DNA from: Faecalibacterium sp. UBA1762
GTDB lineage: Bacteria > Bacillota > Clostridia > Oscillospirales > Ruminococcaceae
NCBI GenBank assembly: GCA_002314755.1
Contig: DCHC01000041.1
Coordinates: 1 to 64,000 of the forward strand
DNA: 64,000 nucleotides
Direction: 5' to 3'
Under the pieces are notes generated by a model, which was not told the origin of the DNA, searched no databases, and saw nothing but the letters and a program-made list of their open reading frames with translations. The translations under genes were made by a program, and so were the position numbers. This document shows, piece by piece, positions 7,936-16,162 of this stretch. Every line of letters starts with the position of its first letter. The stretch's first letter is position 1.

Positions 7936-8979
7936 ATGACCGAAAAACTCTTTTTTAAATCGGATTATATGGAGGGCTGTCACCCCCGGGTACTGCAGCG
8001 ACTGGTAGAGACCAACCTGGAGCATACCGTCGGCTACGGCGAGGACGAATACTGTGTTGCTGCGAAAGCGGCTATTCGTGCCGTCTGTGCCTGCCCGGAT
8101 GCACAGGTGGAATTTTTAGTCGGCGGCACCCAGACCAATGCCACTGTTATTGACGCTTTCCTGCAGGTGTACCAGGGTGTGGTCACGGCTGAAACCGGTC
8201 ATATCTGTGACCATGAGGCAGGCGCCATTGAACAGAGTGGGCACAAGGTGCTGACCCTGCCCGCAACCGACGGAAAGCTGACCGCCGACAGGGTGGAAAA
8301 GCTGGTTTGCAGCTGTCTCGCCAATGGCGACCGTCAGGCAATTGTCATGCCCGGTTTGGTGTATATCTCTCAGCCCACCGAGTACGGTACCCTGTACAGT
8401 CTGCAGGAGCTGACCGATTTGAGCCGGGTGTGCAAACAATACGGTCTTACCCTGTACGCTGACGGTGCCCGGCTGGCTTATGCCCTTGCCTGCCCGGAAA
8501 ACGATGTTTCCTTACCGGATCTGTCCAGGTTGACGGATGCCTTTTACATCGGCGGGACCAAGTGCGGCGCCCTGTTCGGCGAAGCATTGGTCGTCCCGGA
8601 TGGCAGCCGGTTGAAATATTTCCCCACCACCATGAAACAGCACGGTGCGCTTCTCGCAAAAGGACGGCTTCTGGGGGTTCAGTTTAGCGAGCTTTTCGCC
8701 GGCGGCCTTTATGAGAATCTGGGTAAGACAGCCGTCAGCCATGCCGAAAACCTGCGAACCGCCCTGACCGAAGTCGGTTTTCCATTGGTAGGCAGCAGCC
8801 ACACAAACCAGGTGTTCTGCATCATGGAAAACAACAAACTGCAAAAGCTGGAGCAAACCGTTGAGCTGACCCGCTGGGAGCAGGCGGATGACACCCATAC
8901 CGTTGTCCGGTTTGTCACCGGGTGGGCCACCACCCAAGCTGATACAGAAGCCCTGTGTGCTCTGCTGAAAACGCTTTGA
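7936..8979 (+). CDS. Threonine aldolase-family PLP enzyme (beta-eliminating lyase family)
   Basis: A 347-residue cytoplasmic PLP enzyme of the low-specificity threonine aldolase type, which splits L-threonine or allo-threonine to glycine and acetaldehyde. Visible features: VGGTQTNAT (63-70), His93 in CDHEAG that stacks on PLP, Asp176 in ADGARL, and the Schiff-base lysine Lys209 in GGTKCGALFGEA. Start chosen at the ATG at 7936 with AGGTGAGG ten bases upstream. A single-gene unit, divergent from ridA, ending in a terminator at 9001. Related beta-eliminating lyases act on other amino acids, so the substrate is probable rather than certain. Confidence 0.87.
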   Translation: MTEKLFFKSDYMEGCHPRVLQRLVETNLEHTVGYGEDEYCVAAKAAIRAVCACPDAQVEFLVGGTQTNATVIDAFLQVYQGVVTAETGHICDHEAGAIEQSGHKVLTLPATDGKLTADRVEKLVCSCLANGDRQAIVMPGLVYISQPTEYGTLYSLQELTDLSRVCKQYGLTLYADGARLAYALACPENDVSLPDLSRLTDAFYIGGTKCGALFGEALVVPDGSRLKYFPTTMKQHGALLAKGRLLGVQFSELFAGGLYENLGKTAVSHAENLRTALTEVGFPLVGSSHTNQVFCIMENNKLQKLEQTVELTRWEQADDTHTVVRFVTGWATTQADTEALCALLKTL

Positions 8980-9000
8980 TGTATTAAACACCAAACAATA

Positions 9001-9030
9001 AAAGAGGGGAAAATGAGTCCTCTCTTTTTT
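9001..9030 (+). terminator. Terminator of the threonine aldolase gene
   Basis: Ten-pair stem AAAGAGGGGA/TCCTCTCTTT (one G-T pair) followed by a T run. Confidence 0.8.
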
Positions 9031-9063
9031 GTTTGCCCACAAGCTCTGCAGCGGTGAAAGCTG

Positions 9064-9939
9064 CTACTGTGTCGGAGAAAGCAATGCCGTCATCCGGGCA
9101 ATCCCCTCGCTTGAAAGCACATAGCCCTGAGGGGTTATCTTACCGGGCACGACCTGTGCCGTCACCTCTGGCGGATTTGCCATCAACAACCGGAAAAGCC
9201 GCTCCACCCCATAGATATCCACCGCAGAAATGTCGGTCAGTAGCTGTTGATCTGAACGAAACCATTCTACGGAGGCTGCGGCAATATCACTGTCAGACGC
9301 CAACGGCGGATGGGATAAAGCCTGTTGCAAAAATGCCCCAAATAGATTGGCAGCCAACTGCGCGCGCAGCGAAGGCGCCGTATTCTCCTGCGTCAGCAGC
9401 AGTGCCGCCGACTGGGCACTGATCGTACCCTGCCCTCCGTTATAGGCAAACCGACGCAGCATAGCAAGATTTTGCAGCTGTCCCAACTCATCCCAGTGCA
9501 TGGTAGGGGTCACACCGCGAAAAAGCTCAATCAGCGCTGCATGCTCCGGTGCGAGATATCGCTCAAAGTCTATCCCCGTCAACTGCTCTATGGAGCTGCG
9601 CAGCTGCAGCGGTCCCCGCTGGTCGTAGGCCTCCTTTAAGGTCTGCTCAGCTTCTCCCACCGGCAGCAAGGTATTTTCCGGCAGTATCATGATCTCTCCT
9701 CGGTTTTCCCATGCATCCAGCCTGATCATTGCTGCAACCGTCTGCTCACAGCGCGGTACCAGCAGCAGGGTTAGGGTATCCTCCTGTGTGGGAGATAGCT
9801 TGGAGACATTCTGTGCTTCTCCTGCCACAGCCTGACTGTCAGTTTCCACCCCGGAAATACCGATGACCAGCATATAGATCGGTATCAGACAAAACAGTGT
9901 TATGATGGCGGATGTCAGAAAAATTCGAAAACGGGACAT
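9064..9939 (-). CDS. Degenerate LytR-CpsA-Psr-like membrane protein
   Basis: A 291-residue protein with a single N-terminal membrane segment (about 8-28) and an extracytoplasmic remainder. Residues 55-135 follow the order of an LCP domain: a LLLV strand, a middle strand ILPENTLLP where true LCP proteins have the SIPRDT loop, LKEAYDQRGP like their LNEAY..GG, and SIEQLTGIDFERYLA like their TVE.LLGI..D.Y. LCP enzymes attach teichoic acids or polysaccharides to peptidoglycan through conserved arginines; the Pro-Arg-Asp arginine is replaced here, so catalysis is doubtful. The C-terminal 150 residues are unlike LCP. The ATG at 9939 has AAAGGAG about ten bases upstream. The match is by eye, so the fold assignment is moderate. 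Confidence 0.55.
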   Translation of the reverse strand: MSRFRIFLTSAIITLFCLIPIYMLVIGISGVETDSQAVAGEAQNVSKLSPTQEDTLTLLLVPRCEQTVAAMIRLDAWENRGEIMILPENTLLPVGEAEQTLKEAYDQRGPLQLRSSIEQLTGIDFERYLAPEHAALIELFRGVTPTMHWDELGQLQNLAMLRRFAYNGGQGTISAQSAALLLTQENTAPSLRAQLAANLFGAFLQQALSHPPLASDSDIAAASVEWFRSDQQLLTDISAVDIYGVERLFRLLMANPPEVTAQVVPGKITPQGYVLSSEGIARMTALLSPTQ

Positions 9940-10031
9940 AGTGCTGCACTCCTTTGTTGTGTTTCTTCTGCATAGAGCATTGCCGGAAAAGCCATACTGT
10001 ATGCAAGAAACATCCAAAAAAGGAGACTTTT

Positions 10032-10205
10032 ATGAGAAAAGAAATTATTCTGACAAAGTTTTTCAGCCATTACGCCCGCCACAACTCCGAAAAGCTACTG
10101 TCCCGTTTGGATCTGAACATTCCGTCGCAGGATGACCCTTTAGGCAGTTATACCGGCAACCCGGCAAGCGGAGAAAAGCCCCAACAGGACGCAGACGATT
10201 TATAA
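10032..10205 (+). CDS. Small hypothetical protein, 57 residues
   Basis: I do not recognise this protein. It starts at an ATG five bases after AAAAAAGGAGA, encodes 57 residues (MRKEIILTKFFSHY...), has a basic N-terminal half and an acidic, Gln/Asp-rich end, and no membrane segment. It lies divergent from the LCP-like gene, with 92 bases between starts, and is followed at once by a strong terminator. The good ribosome site, the clean stop before the terminator and the lack of competing genes support a real gene. Confidence 0.6.
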   Translation: MRKEIILTKFFSHYARHNSEKLLSRLDLNIPSQDDPLGSYTGNPASGEKPQQDADDL

Positions 10206-10265
10206 AAAGACAGCCGTCCTTTGCGCACAGATTTCTCTGTCGCACAGAACGGCTGCTATTTTTCG
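10203..10265. terminator. Terminator shared by the small gene and the FemX-like gene
   Basis: AGCCGT/ACGGCT closes an inner CACAGA/TCTGTG-type stem, with TATTTTT on the plus side and GTCTTTTTAT on the minus side. A second GC-rich hairpin, CGGGGCGG/CCGCCCCG at 10264-10284, stacks next to it. Confidence 0.8.
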
Positions 10266-10293
10266 GGGCGGAACACCCGCCCCGGTTGTTTTG

Positions 10294-11274
10294 TTAAAAC
10301 TCAAACACAAACTCGCCTGCAAGCGCTTCTGCAGGGGCAAACTTGTGCTTAAAGGTCCACAGGTCGTACAATGCCTGGTCCTCCTCCGGATCCAGACAGA
10401 TACCGCCCATATCAAAGGCATCACAGCCCCGCTGCAAAGCAAAACGCAGCATCTCCCACTGTAACAGATAACTGGCGGCCAGCTCCGGGTGTTTACGGTC
10501 CAGCGCACCGTAAACATAGGTGACACGGTCTCCGGCGACCACCGCAATTGCGCCTGCCAACAGCTCACCCTCCTTGCTATAACATAGCAACAGACGGCCG
10601 TCCTCGCCAAACGCCTCCAGTAATCCTTTCAGATAACCCATGGGACGCACATTAAAATCTTTATTCTGCCCCATATTGGCATAGATCTCATAAAAAGCAG
10701 GCAGATCCTCCACCGTACCGTTTTTGCAGACGACCCCCTGTTTTATGGAGGAGCGAATATACCACCTGGGCTTTGCCGCAAAGCTCATGATCAAGCTGTT
10801 CTCGGTCATTCCGGTTAGTCCGTGACGCACCGCGTTTAGCCTTGGCTGTACAGTGTGGTGAAATTTCGCGCCGGGGGTAAATGCCAACCCCTGTGCCAGG
10901 AATACCGCAATCGCCTCGGCGTCATCCTCCAAAACCAGCGGATCGCACTTGAAAACACCGTGCGGATACTTTGCTGCAAGCTGACGGGCTCCGTCTATCA
11001 GCTCCTTTACAGCCTGACCGTCATGGGGATCACACACCGGTCCACGGGGTGCATACAACAGTGCCGTACCGTCCCCCTTATCCGGCAAAATCAATATCAA
11101 CATACTGCCCCGCAACCTGCCGGTCTCATCCTTACTCAACACGGTGCAGCTGTCCCAGTTGGGCTTCACTTTCGCCCACCGAGGGGATTGCATCAAACAG
11201 CCCATGGGATGGCCGATAATAAACTTCTCCACCTGACAAAGCTGCTCAGATTCATTGGTTAAAACTGTACTCAT
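10294..11274 (-). CDS. FemX/FemAB-type peptidoglycan bridge aminoacyltransferase
   Basis: A 326-residue cytoplasmic protein of the FemABX family, which adds an amino acid from aminoacyl-tRNA to the stem-peptide lysine or crossbridge of peptidoglycan precursors. It opens with the two-GNAT-domain pattern HPMGCLMQSPRWAKVK, has KPRWYIRSSIKQGV in the inter-domain region, and AGAIAVVAGDRVTYVYGAL plus FDMGGI near the C-terminus, all family landmarks. There is no coiled-coil arm of the FemA/B seryl-tRNA-synthetase-like type. Start set at MSTVLTNE. It follows queH with 65 bases between them containing a perfect hairpin. Amino acid specificity is unknown. Confidence 0.85.
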   Translation of the reverse strand: MSTVLTNESEQLCQVEKFIIGHPMGCLMQSPRWAKVKPNWDSCTVLSKDETGRLRGSMLILILPDKGDGTALLYAPRGPVCDPHDGQAVKELIDGARQLAAKYPHGVFKCDPLVLEDDAEAIAVFLAQGLAFTPGAKFHHTVQPRLNAVRHGLTGMTENSLIMSFAAKPRWYIRSSIKQGVVCKNGTVEDLPAFYEIYANMGQNKDFNVRPMGYLKGLLEAFGEDGRLLLCYSKEGELLAGAIAVVAGDRVTYVYGALDRKHPELAASYLLQWEMLRFALQRGCDAFDMGGICLDPEEDQALYDLWTFKHKFAPAEALAGEFVFEF

Positions 11275-11313
11275 TACCTGGTATTTCCTTTCCGAAAACT
11301 GTCTTTTTGTAGA

Positions 11314-11337
11314 ACTGTGCCGCAGATGCGGCACAGT
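11314..11337. other. Perfect intercistronic hairpin between queH and the FemX-like gene
   Basis: ACTGTGCCGC/GCGGCACAGT, ten uninterrupted pairs around AGAT. No T run follows on the minus strand, so it is not a classical terminator for queH; it may be an mRNA processing or stabilising element. Confidence 0.65.
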
Positions 11338-11339
11338 CT

Positions 11340-12113
11340 TTATTTCTGTAGACCGGTCGCCCCTTGCTCGCCGCATAGAGCCTCTTTGGCAACCTGCTCT
11401 CTGCGGCGCTGAGCCTCCGCTTTGCTGTAGATGCAGCCGCAGTAATCCTGACGGTACAGATGATATTCCTTACTTTTTTGAATACTATCTGCGTATCCGC
11501 CTTTTTTCTTAAAATCGCTGAAAAGATAGCGGACCCCCGCCTTCTCGCCCTCTTCGCCGCCGATCCGGTTCAACCACTGAGCATTTTTGTGGGGACTGAT
11601 GGAAAGCGTCGTACAAAAAAAAGCGTACCCTCCCTGTGCTGCCGCCCGGGCCGCCGCAGAAAGCCGAAGCCTGTAACAGGCGCGGCAGCGCTCGCCGCCC
11701 TCCGGCAGGTTCTCCATTCCATTTGTCACTGCGTAAAAGCGCTCCGGTTCATATTCTCCCCGGGCAAGCTTCACCGGAGCAGGCAACGACATTTCGGTTA
11801 TCAGGCGCTCAAGCTCCTGCAGACGAAAACGGTATTCGCTTTCCGGTGAAATATTGGGATTATAAAACCACAGCGTCACATCAAACGCAGCGGTCAGCTG
11901 CTGCAGACAACCCGAAGAGCAGGGGGCGCAGCAGACATGCAGTAACAGGCGGGGTCGTTTACCCTCAGCCTGCAAAGCGGCAATAATCTGTTCCATCTGC
12001 TTTTGGTAGTTGGGTATAGGCTGCGTGCCCTTTGACGGCTGTTCCCCTTTGGGCGGATATTTTGTGTCGGGGTTGTCCTTCCCTATTCTATCTATAGTTT
12101 GCTGCAAATTCAC
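11340..12113 (-). CDS. queH: Epoxyqueuosine reductase QueH
   Basis: A 257-residue cytoplasmic iron-sulfur enzyme that reduces epoxyqueuosine to queuosine in the wobble position of GUN tRNAs, the non-orthologous alternative to QueG. Signature cysteines are all there: HVCCAPCSSGC (Cys61, 62, 65, 69), RCRACYRLRL (Cys143, 146) and YCGC (Cys225, 227), with FYNPNISP between. The start is GTG with GAGG nine bases upstream; an overlapping ATG seven bases earlier is out of frame. The first 50 residues are a polar extension not common in QueH. Queuosine synthesis genes are not adjacent. It leads a two-gene unit with the FemX-like gene. Confidence 0.93.
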   Translation of the reverse strand: MNLQQTIDRIGKDNPDTKYPPKGEQPSKGTQPIPNYQKQMEQIIAALQAEGKRPRLLLHVCCAPCSSGCLQQLTAAFDVTLWFYNPNISPESEYRFRLQELERLITEMSLPAPVKLARGEYEPERFYAVTNGMENLPEGGERCRACYRLRLSAAARAAAQGGYAFFCTTLSISPHKNAQWLNRIGGEEGEKAGVRYLFSDFKKKGGYADSIQKSKEYHLYRQDYCGCIYSKAEAQRRREQVAKEALCGEQGATGLQK

Positions 12114-12189
12114 CGATCATAACCTCTGTCCGATAAAAACATTTTTGCCGGTTTATTTTCGGCATAAATCAAGGAAAATGGCTACAAAC

Positions 12190-13443
12190 TCAGCCGGCGT
12201 CGATTTGCCGTACCAGCAGGGTACGAATACGCTTTTCCTCCATATGGAGTACCGTAAACTGCAGGTTGCCGTAAATGCACTTTTCTCCCTCGGCAGGAAT
12301 ATGCTCCAGCTGCTCCAACGCAAAGCCGGCAACGGTAACGGCATCGGTCTCCTCCGGCGGATCTGCTTCCAGAATGTCAAACAGTTCCTCCACCGCCGTC
12401 TCTCCGTCAACCTCCCAGCTGTTCTCCCCAACCGGATTGATGGCGCTGACCACACTGTCGTGTTCATCCCAGATCTCGCCCACCAGCTGCTCTAAGATAT
12501 CCTCCAGTGTCACAATACCCTGTGTACCGCCGTATTCGTCCGTGACCACGGCAACATGCAGTCGACGGTGCTGTAGCTCATCCAACAGCTCCGCAACCTT
12601 TTTGCGGGGCGGCACGTACAGACAGGGCTGAACCAAATCCACCAGCTCACAGGATGCGCCGGTGACAATTGCAGCAAAAAAATCCTTTTGACTGACCACA
12701 CCTAAAATGTGATCCAGATCCTTTTCATAGACGGGCAACCGGGTAAAATGCTGTTGTAAAAATACCTGCTGAATCTCGTCTCTGTCAGCGTGTATTTCTA
12801 CAGCGGCAAGCCGTACCCGGGGGGTCAGAATATCCTCGGCGCAAACATCGTCAAACTCCAATGCGTTTTGCAGCAGCTCGCTGCGGTCTTCTTCCAGAAC
12901 GCCCTCATCCACACTTTGGTCGAACAATACCTTCAGCTCTTGCTCCGTAACGGTGGGATTCTCCTTTTTCTGGGGCACCAATAGCCTTTGTATCACGTGC
13001 AGCAGCCCGCTGCAGGGAGTCAACAGCACCACCAGCCCCAGTAAAACCGGAGAAACAACTCTGATAAAGGCCTCACTGTGGTTTTTGGCATAGGTTTTCG
13101 GGGTGACCTCGCCGAAAATGACCACCAGCACAGTAACCGCAGCAGTGGCAATACCCACACCCCCTGCAGAAAAAAGCCGGGCACAGAAAATTGTGGCAAG
13201 ACTGGCCAGCAGCGTATTGACAATGTTGTTTCCGATCAACAACGTGGAAAGCGTTTTATCGTATTGCTCCGTCAGCCGCAGGGCGCGGTCCGCCGACTTG
13301 TCTCCCTGTTCCTGCTGTGCTTTTAGCCGAACACGGTTCGCGCCGGTCAAAGCGGTCTCGCTGGCAGAGAAAAAAGCCGACCCTACCAACAACAAAACAA
13401 AGATAAAACTCATACCCGGGATACTGTCCACGAGAAAAATCAC
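12190..13443 (-). CDS. CNNM/HlyC-CorC family membrane protein
   Basis: A 417-residue protein with an N-terminal DUF21 (CNNM) transmembrane domain of about four helices (roughly 1-170), a paired CBS domain (about 200-320, with LTPRVRL and DEYGGTQGIVTLEDILEQLVGEI) and a C-terminal CorC_HlyC domain. Family members act in magnesium or cobalt efflux and metal homeostasis; haemolysin is only a historical name. The first GTG (13443) is almost on top of AAGGAG, so translation may instead begin at the GTG at 13431, giving 413 residues. Single gene with its own promoter. Confidence 0.9.
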   Translation of the reverse strand: MIFLVDSIPGMSFIFVLLLVGSAFFSASETALTGANRVRLKAQQEQGDKSADRALRLTEQYDKTLSTLLIGNNIVNTLLASLATIFCARLFSAGGVGIATAAVTVLVVIFGEVTPKTYAKNHSEAFIRVVSPVLLGLVVLLTPCSGLLHVIQRLLVPQKKENPTVTEQELKVLFDQSVDEGVLEEDRSELLQNALEFDDVCAEDILTPRVRLAAVEIHADRDEIQQVFLQQHFTRLPVYEKDLDHILGVVSQKDFFAAIVTGASCELVDLVQPCLYVPPRKKVAELLDELQHRRLHVAVVTDEYGGTQGIVTLEDILEQLVGEIWDEHDSVVSAINPVGENSWEVDGETAVEELFDILEADPPEETDAVTVAGFALEQLEHIPAEGEKCIYGNLQFTVLHMEEKRIRTLLVRQIDAG

Positions 13444-13467
13444 ACTCCTTGTATTTTACTGACTGTT

Positions 13468-13496
13468 AGTATATAATAAAAATGGCCAAAGTGCAA
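13468..13496 (-). promoter_or_regulatory. Promoter of the CNNM gene
   Basis: Minus strand TTGCAC, 17-base spacer, TATACT, about 25 bases before the start codon. Confidence 0.65.
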
Positions 13497-13603
13497 GAAC
13501 CGCCGGTTTTTTTCAACGGAAATACCGGATCCCCACTAAAAGTCTTGCATTCACTCGTTGGAAAAGCGCATATTTATTTGTAGGAGAATAACGGAGGAAT
13601 ACA

Positions 13604-14818
13604 ATGGAAGAGAACAAAGCCGAAATACACCATGGCAGATGGAAACAGGTACTCTCCTCCCCCCGCTTTTTAGCTGATCAGCTTTTGGTTGCAGGGGGGA
13701 TTGTCCTGTATCTTTTGTTGTCCAATCTACCTGCCTTTGCTGATGTAATAAGAAAACTGTATGCCGCCGTATCGCCTTTTGTCGTTGCCTTTGTCATTGC
13801 CTGGCTGCTGGCACCTATTGTGCATTTTTTGCAGGAAAAGCTCTTCCGCCGCGGAAAACCTGGTTTACGGCGCAGTCTGGCGATTCTGATCACCTATCTT
13901 GTCGTCATTGCTGCTTTGGCAGCTGTGCTATGGATAATACTACCTCAAGTATATGAAAGCTTAATGCTGCTGGTGGATAAGACCCCGGACTATCTGACAA
14001 ATCTGCAAAAAGCAGCGGATAAGCTTGCGAAGCGCTTTTCATTGGCCGATTCCATCAAGGCCGAATTTTTAGTGGAGGATTATAGCTCCCTGTTGACCAA
14101 AATCAGCACCTGGCTAAGCGCCAGACTGCCCCAGTTGGTTACCGCCGGCGTCAATGTGGGTAACGGTCTAATCAGTGCCTTTACGGCACTGATTGCCTCT
14201 ATCTATATCCTTGCCAGTACCGATCGACTGAAAAAAATTACCAGTCGCATAATTCACGCCCTGCTCCCCACACCGCAGGATAAAAAAATGATTGGTTTTC
14301 TGCGTCGGTCCAACGGCATTTTTACCGGCTTTATTGACGGTAAGCTGCTGGACAGCCTGATCATCGGCCTGCTTTGCCTGGTCGGCTGCTTACTGCTGCG
14401 CATCCCCTTTGCAGGCCTGGTCAGTCTGGTTGTAGGTATCACCAATATTATACCGGTGTTCGGGCCTATTATCGGCGCCATACCCTGCCTTGTCATTCTG
14501 TTGATCGTTGACCCCTGGAGCGCCTTATGGTTTTTAATTTTTGTGGTAGCGCTACAGCAGCTGGACGGCAATGTAATCGGTCCCCGCATTCTGGGCGACA
14601 GCACCGGCGTATCTCCCCTGGGCGTTTTGCTCTCCATTACCGTCGGCGGCAAACTGGCGGGTATTACCGGCATGCTGATAGGTGTCCCCCTGTACGCTAT
14701 TTTCAGCTTTACAGTAAAGGAATTTATAGATCTGAAGCTGGCTCAAAAGGCGGAAGCCGCAGCCAAAAAAAGCTCGGAAAACGCAGAACCTTTTGTGGAT
14801 AATACGAACAGTCTCTAA
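13604..14818 (+). CDS. AI-2E family transporter
   Basis: A 404-residue membrane protein of the AI-2E (PerM/YdbI) superfamily, whose members export autoinducer-2 or act as sodium-proton antiporters. Helices cluster at about 25-120 and 190-380; the soluble middle (120-190) is usual. The C-terminal signatures FTGFIDGKLLDSLIIG, NIIPVFGPIIGAIP and QQLDGNVIGPRILG are strongly conserved in the family. It starts at an ATG behind ACGGAGGA and is divergent from the CNNM gene. Substrate is unknown. Confidence 0.9.
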   Translation: MEENKAEIHHGRWKQVLSSPRFLADQLLVAGGIVLYLLLSNLPAFADVIRKLYAAVSPFVVAFVIAWLLAPIVHFLQEKLFRRGKPGLRRSLAILITYLVVIAALAAVLWIILPQVYESLMLLVDKTPDYLTNLQKAADKLAKRFSLADSIKAEFLVEDYSSLLTKISTWLSARLPQLVTAGVNVGNGLISAFTALIASIYILASTDRLKKITSRIIHALLPTPQDKKMIGFLRRSNGIFTGFIDGKLLDSLIIGLLCLVGCLLLRIPFAGLVSLVVGITNIIPVFGPIIGAIPCLVILLIVDPWSALWFLIFVVALQQLDGNVIGPRILGDSTGVSPLGVLLSITVGGKLAGITGMLIGVPLYAIFSFTVKEFIDLKLAQKAEAAAKKSSENAEPFVDNTNSL

Positions 14819-14948
14819 ACTGCACATTCCGGCTGCAAAAGATGTCATTTTCTCAACAATGCTTTCACACTTTATAAAACCATCCCGTTTTATGCGCTTT
14901 TTTGTCTATATCATATGAAAAATTCTCATGGATTTCTATTTTTTGCCG

Positions 14949-14977
14949 TTGACTTTTAGTTGTTATCCGTGTATACT
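14949..14977 (+). promoter_or_regulatory. Strong promoter of the zinc-ribbon gene
   Basis: TTGACT, 17-base spacer, TATACT; the leader before the start codon is about 50 bases and contains GGGGCGCTTCGC-rich sequence. Confidence 0.8.
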
Positions 14978-15033
14978 ATGAAAATAAGCGGGGCGCTTCG
15001 CACTGCAAAATATTTTATTAAAGAGGTTATCTC

Positions 15034-15309
15034 ATGTACACTGACAAGACCCTGGTCTGCAAGGATTGCGGACAAGAATTCGTTTTCACCGCCGGTGAGC
15101 AGGAGTTCTACGCTGAGAAAGGCTTTACCAATGAGCCTCAGCGTTGCAAAGCCTGCCGTGATGCCCGTAAGGGTGTGAGCCGTCCCGCTGGTGCTGCTCG
15201 CCAGATGTTCGACGCTGTCTGCGCCGAGTGTGGCAAGCCCTGCAAGGTTCCCTTCGAGCCCCGTAACGATCGCCCTGTTTTCTGCAGCGACTGCTTCCGT
15301 AATCGCTGA
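15034..15309 (+). CDS. Zinc-ribbon (CxxC-x17-CxxC) protein
   Basis: A 91-residue protein made of two zinc-binding halves: Cys9/Cys12 with Cys38/Cys41, and Cys63/Cys66 with Cys84/Cys87, the last within CAECGKPCKVPFEPRNDRPV, matching a small family known only by its CxxC-x17-CxxC pattern. Function is unknown in the family; nucleic-acid binding is a common role of such ribbons but is inference. Codon choice is unusually uniform (many CGT Arg and GCT/GCC Ala, CTG/GTT) and the promoter is near consensus, both suggesting high expression. It is a single-gene unit between two terminators. Confidence 0.88.
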   Translation: MYTDKTLVCKDCGQEFVFTAGEQEFYAEKGFTNEPQRCKACRDARKGVSRPAGAARQMFDAVCAECGKPCKVPFEPRNDRPVFCSDCFRNR

Positions 15310-15334
15310 TTACAGGTTGAACAAACGAATGCTT

Positions 15335-15371
15335 AAAAAAGCCGTTTCCCCTTTGGGGAGACGGCTTTTTT
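15335..15371. terminator. Terminator between the zinc-ribbon and PHP genes
   Basis: AAAAAAGCCGTTTCCCC pairs with GGGGAGACGGCTTTTTT around TTTG, with one mismatch; it works for both convergent units. Confidence 0.92.
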
Positions 15372-15411
15372 CTGTCTGTCATAAAGAGTGTACGGTTCTG
15401 CTTTTTGTTCC

Positions 15412-16122
15412 CTACATAATATTTTTCAGCAAGGGCCAAAGGTAGCTACGCCGAGGATCCTGCATCTGACCGCCGGCACTGCCGATCGCATCTGTCTGGT
15501 GCGCATCTGAGCTGACCAGTATCTCCTGCGGAGTCGGCATGCGCCCGGAGGCAATTAAGCTATCCGCTTTTTCCGGGTGTCGCATCTCCACACAAGGAAA
15601 AACAGGCTCATCCGGCATAAAACCCAACACCGAAAGAACCGAGGTGGTATCCTTATCCAGATGAGCCGGTACTGCCAGACCACCCAACACCTCCGCCATC
15701 TGTTTTGCCCGGGCAATATTACAAGCCGCCGCATTGGTCAACAGCTTCTGCGGTCGGTCAATAATCCGGTCATCCTCGTCCATCACCAGCTGCTCACCGA
15801 AATAGCGGGCATCACAGGGAATATCCGGCAAAAGCCGGTACAGCTGCTGTCCCATCTCCAGAGCTGCCTCCACCGTAGGAAAATAGCACAGTAAATGAAT
15901 TTCCTCCGCTGTGGTCACCTCGATACCGGGCAGCAGTGCAAGCCCATAAGCGTCGCATGCCAGCTTAGCTGCCGGTAAATTTGCGGCGCTGTTATGGTCG
16001 GTAATGGACAGAAGCTCTATTCCTGCCAGCTTGGCAAGACCGCAAACCGTAACCGGCGTCATCTCATTTTCAGCGCAGGGAGAAACACAGCTGTGGCAGT
16101 GCAATTCATACTGCAGCGGCAT
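15412..16122 (-). CDS. PHP-domain phosphoesterase
   Basis: A 236-residue cytoplasmic metal-dependent phosphoesterase of the PHP superfamily (relatives of histidinol phosphatase and of 3',5'-nucleoside bisphosphate phosphatase). Metal ligands visible: ELHCHS at 6-11, ITDHNS, GIEVTT, VPAHLD and the terminal SSDAH. It starts at an ATG behind AAAGGAGG, 40 bases after the small DRTGG gene. As last gene of the hydrogenase-like cluster it is the obvious candidate for making or destroying a phosphorylated signal, but its substrate is unknown. Confidence 0.85.
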   Translation of the reverse strand: MPLQYELHCHSCVSPCAENEMTPVTVCGLAKLAGIELLSITDHNSAANLPAAKLACDAYGLALLPGIEVTTAEEIHLLCYFPTVEAALEMGQQLYRLLPDIPCDARYFGEQLVMDEDDRIIDRPQKLLTNAAACNIARAKQMAEVLGGLAVPAHLDKDTTSVLSVLGFMPDEPVFPCVEMRHPEKADSLIASGRMPTPQEILVSSDAHQTDAIGSAGGQMQDPRRSYLWPLLKNIM

Positions 16123-16162
16123 CGGCAGACCGCCTCCTTTGTGCCGGATACATCTTTTCCGG

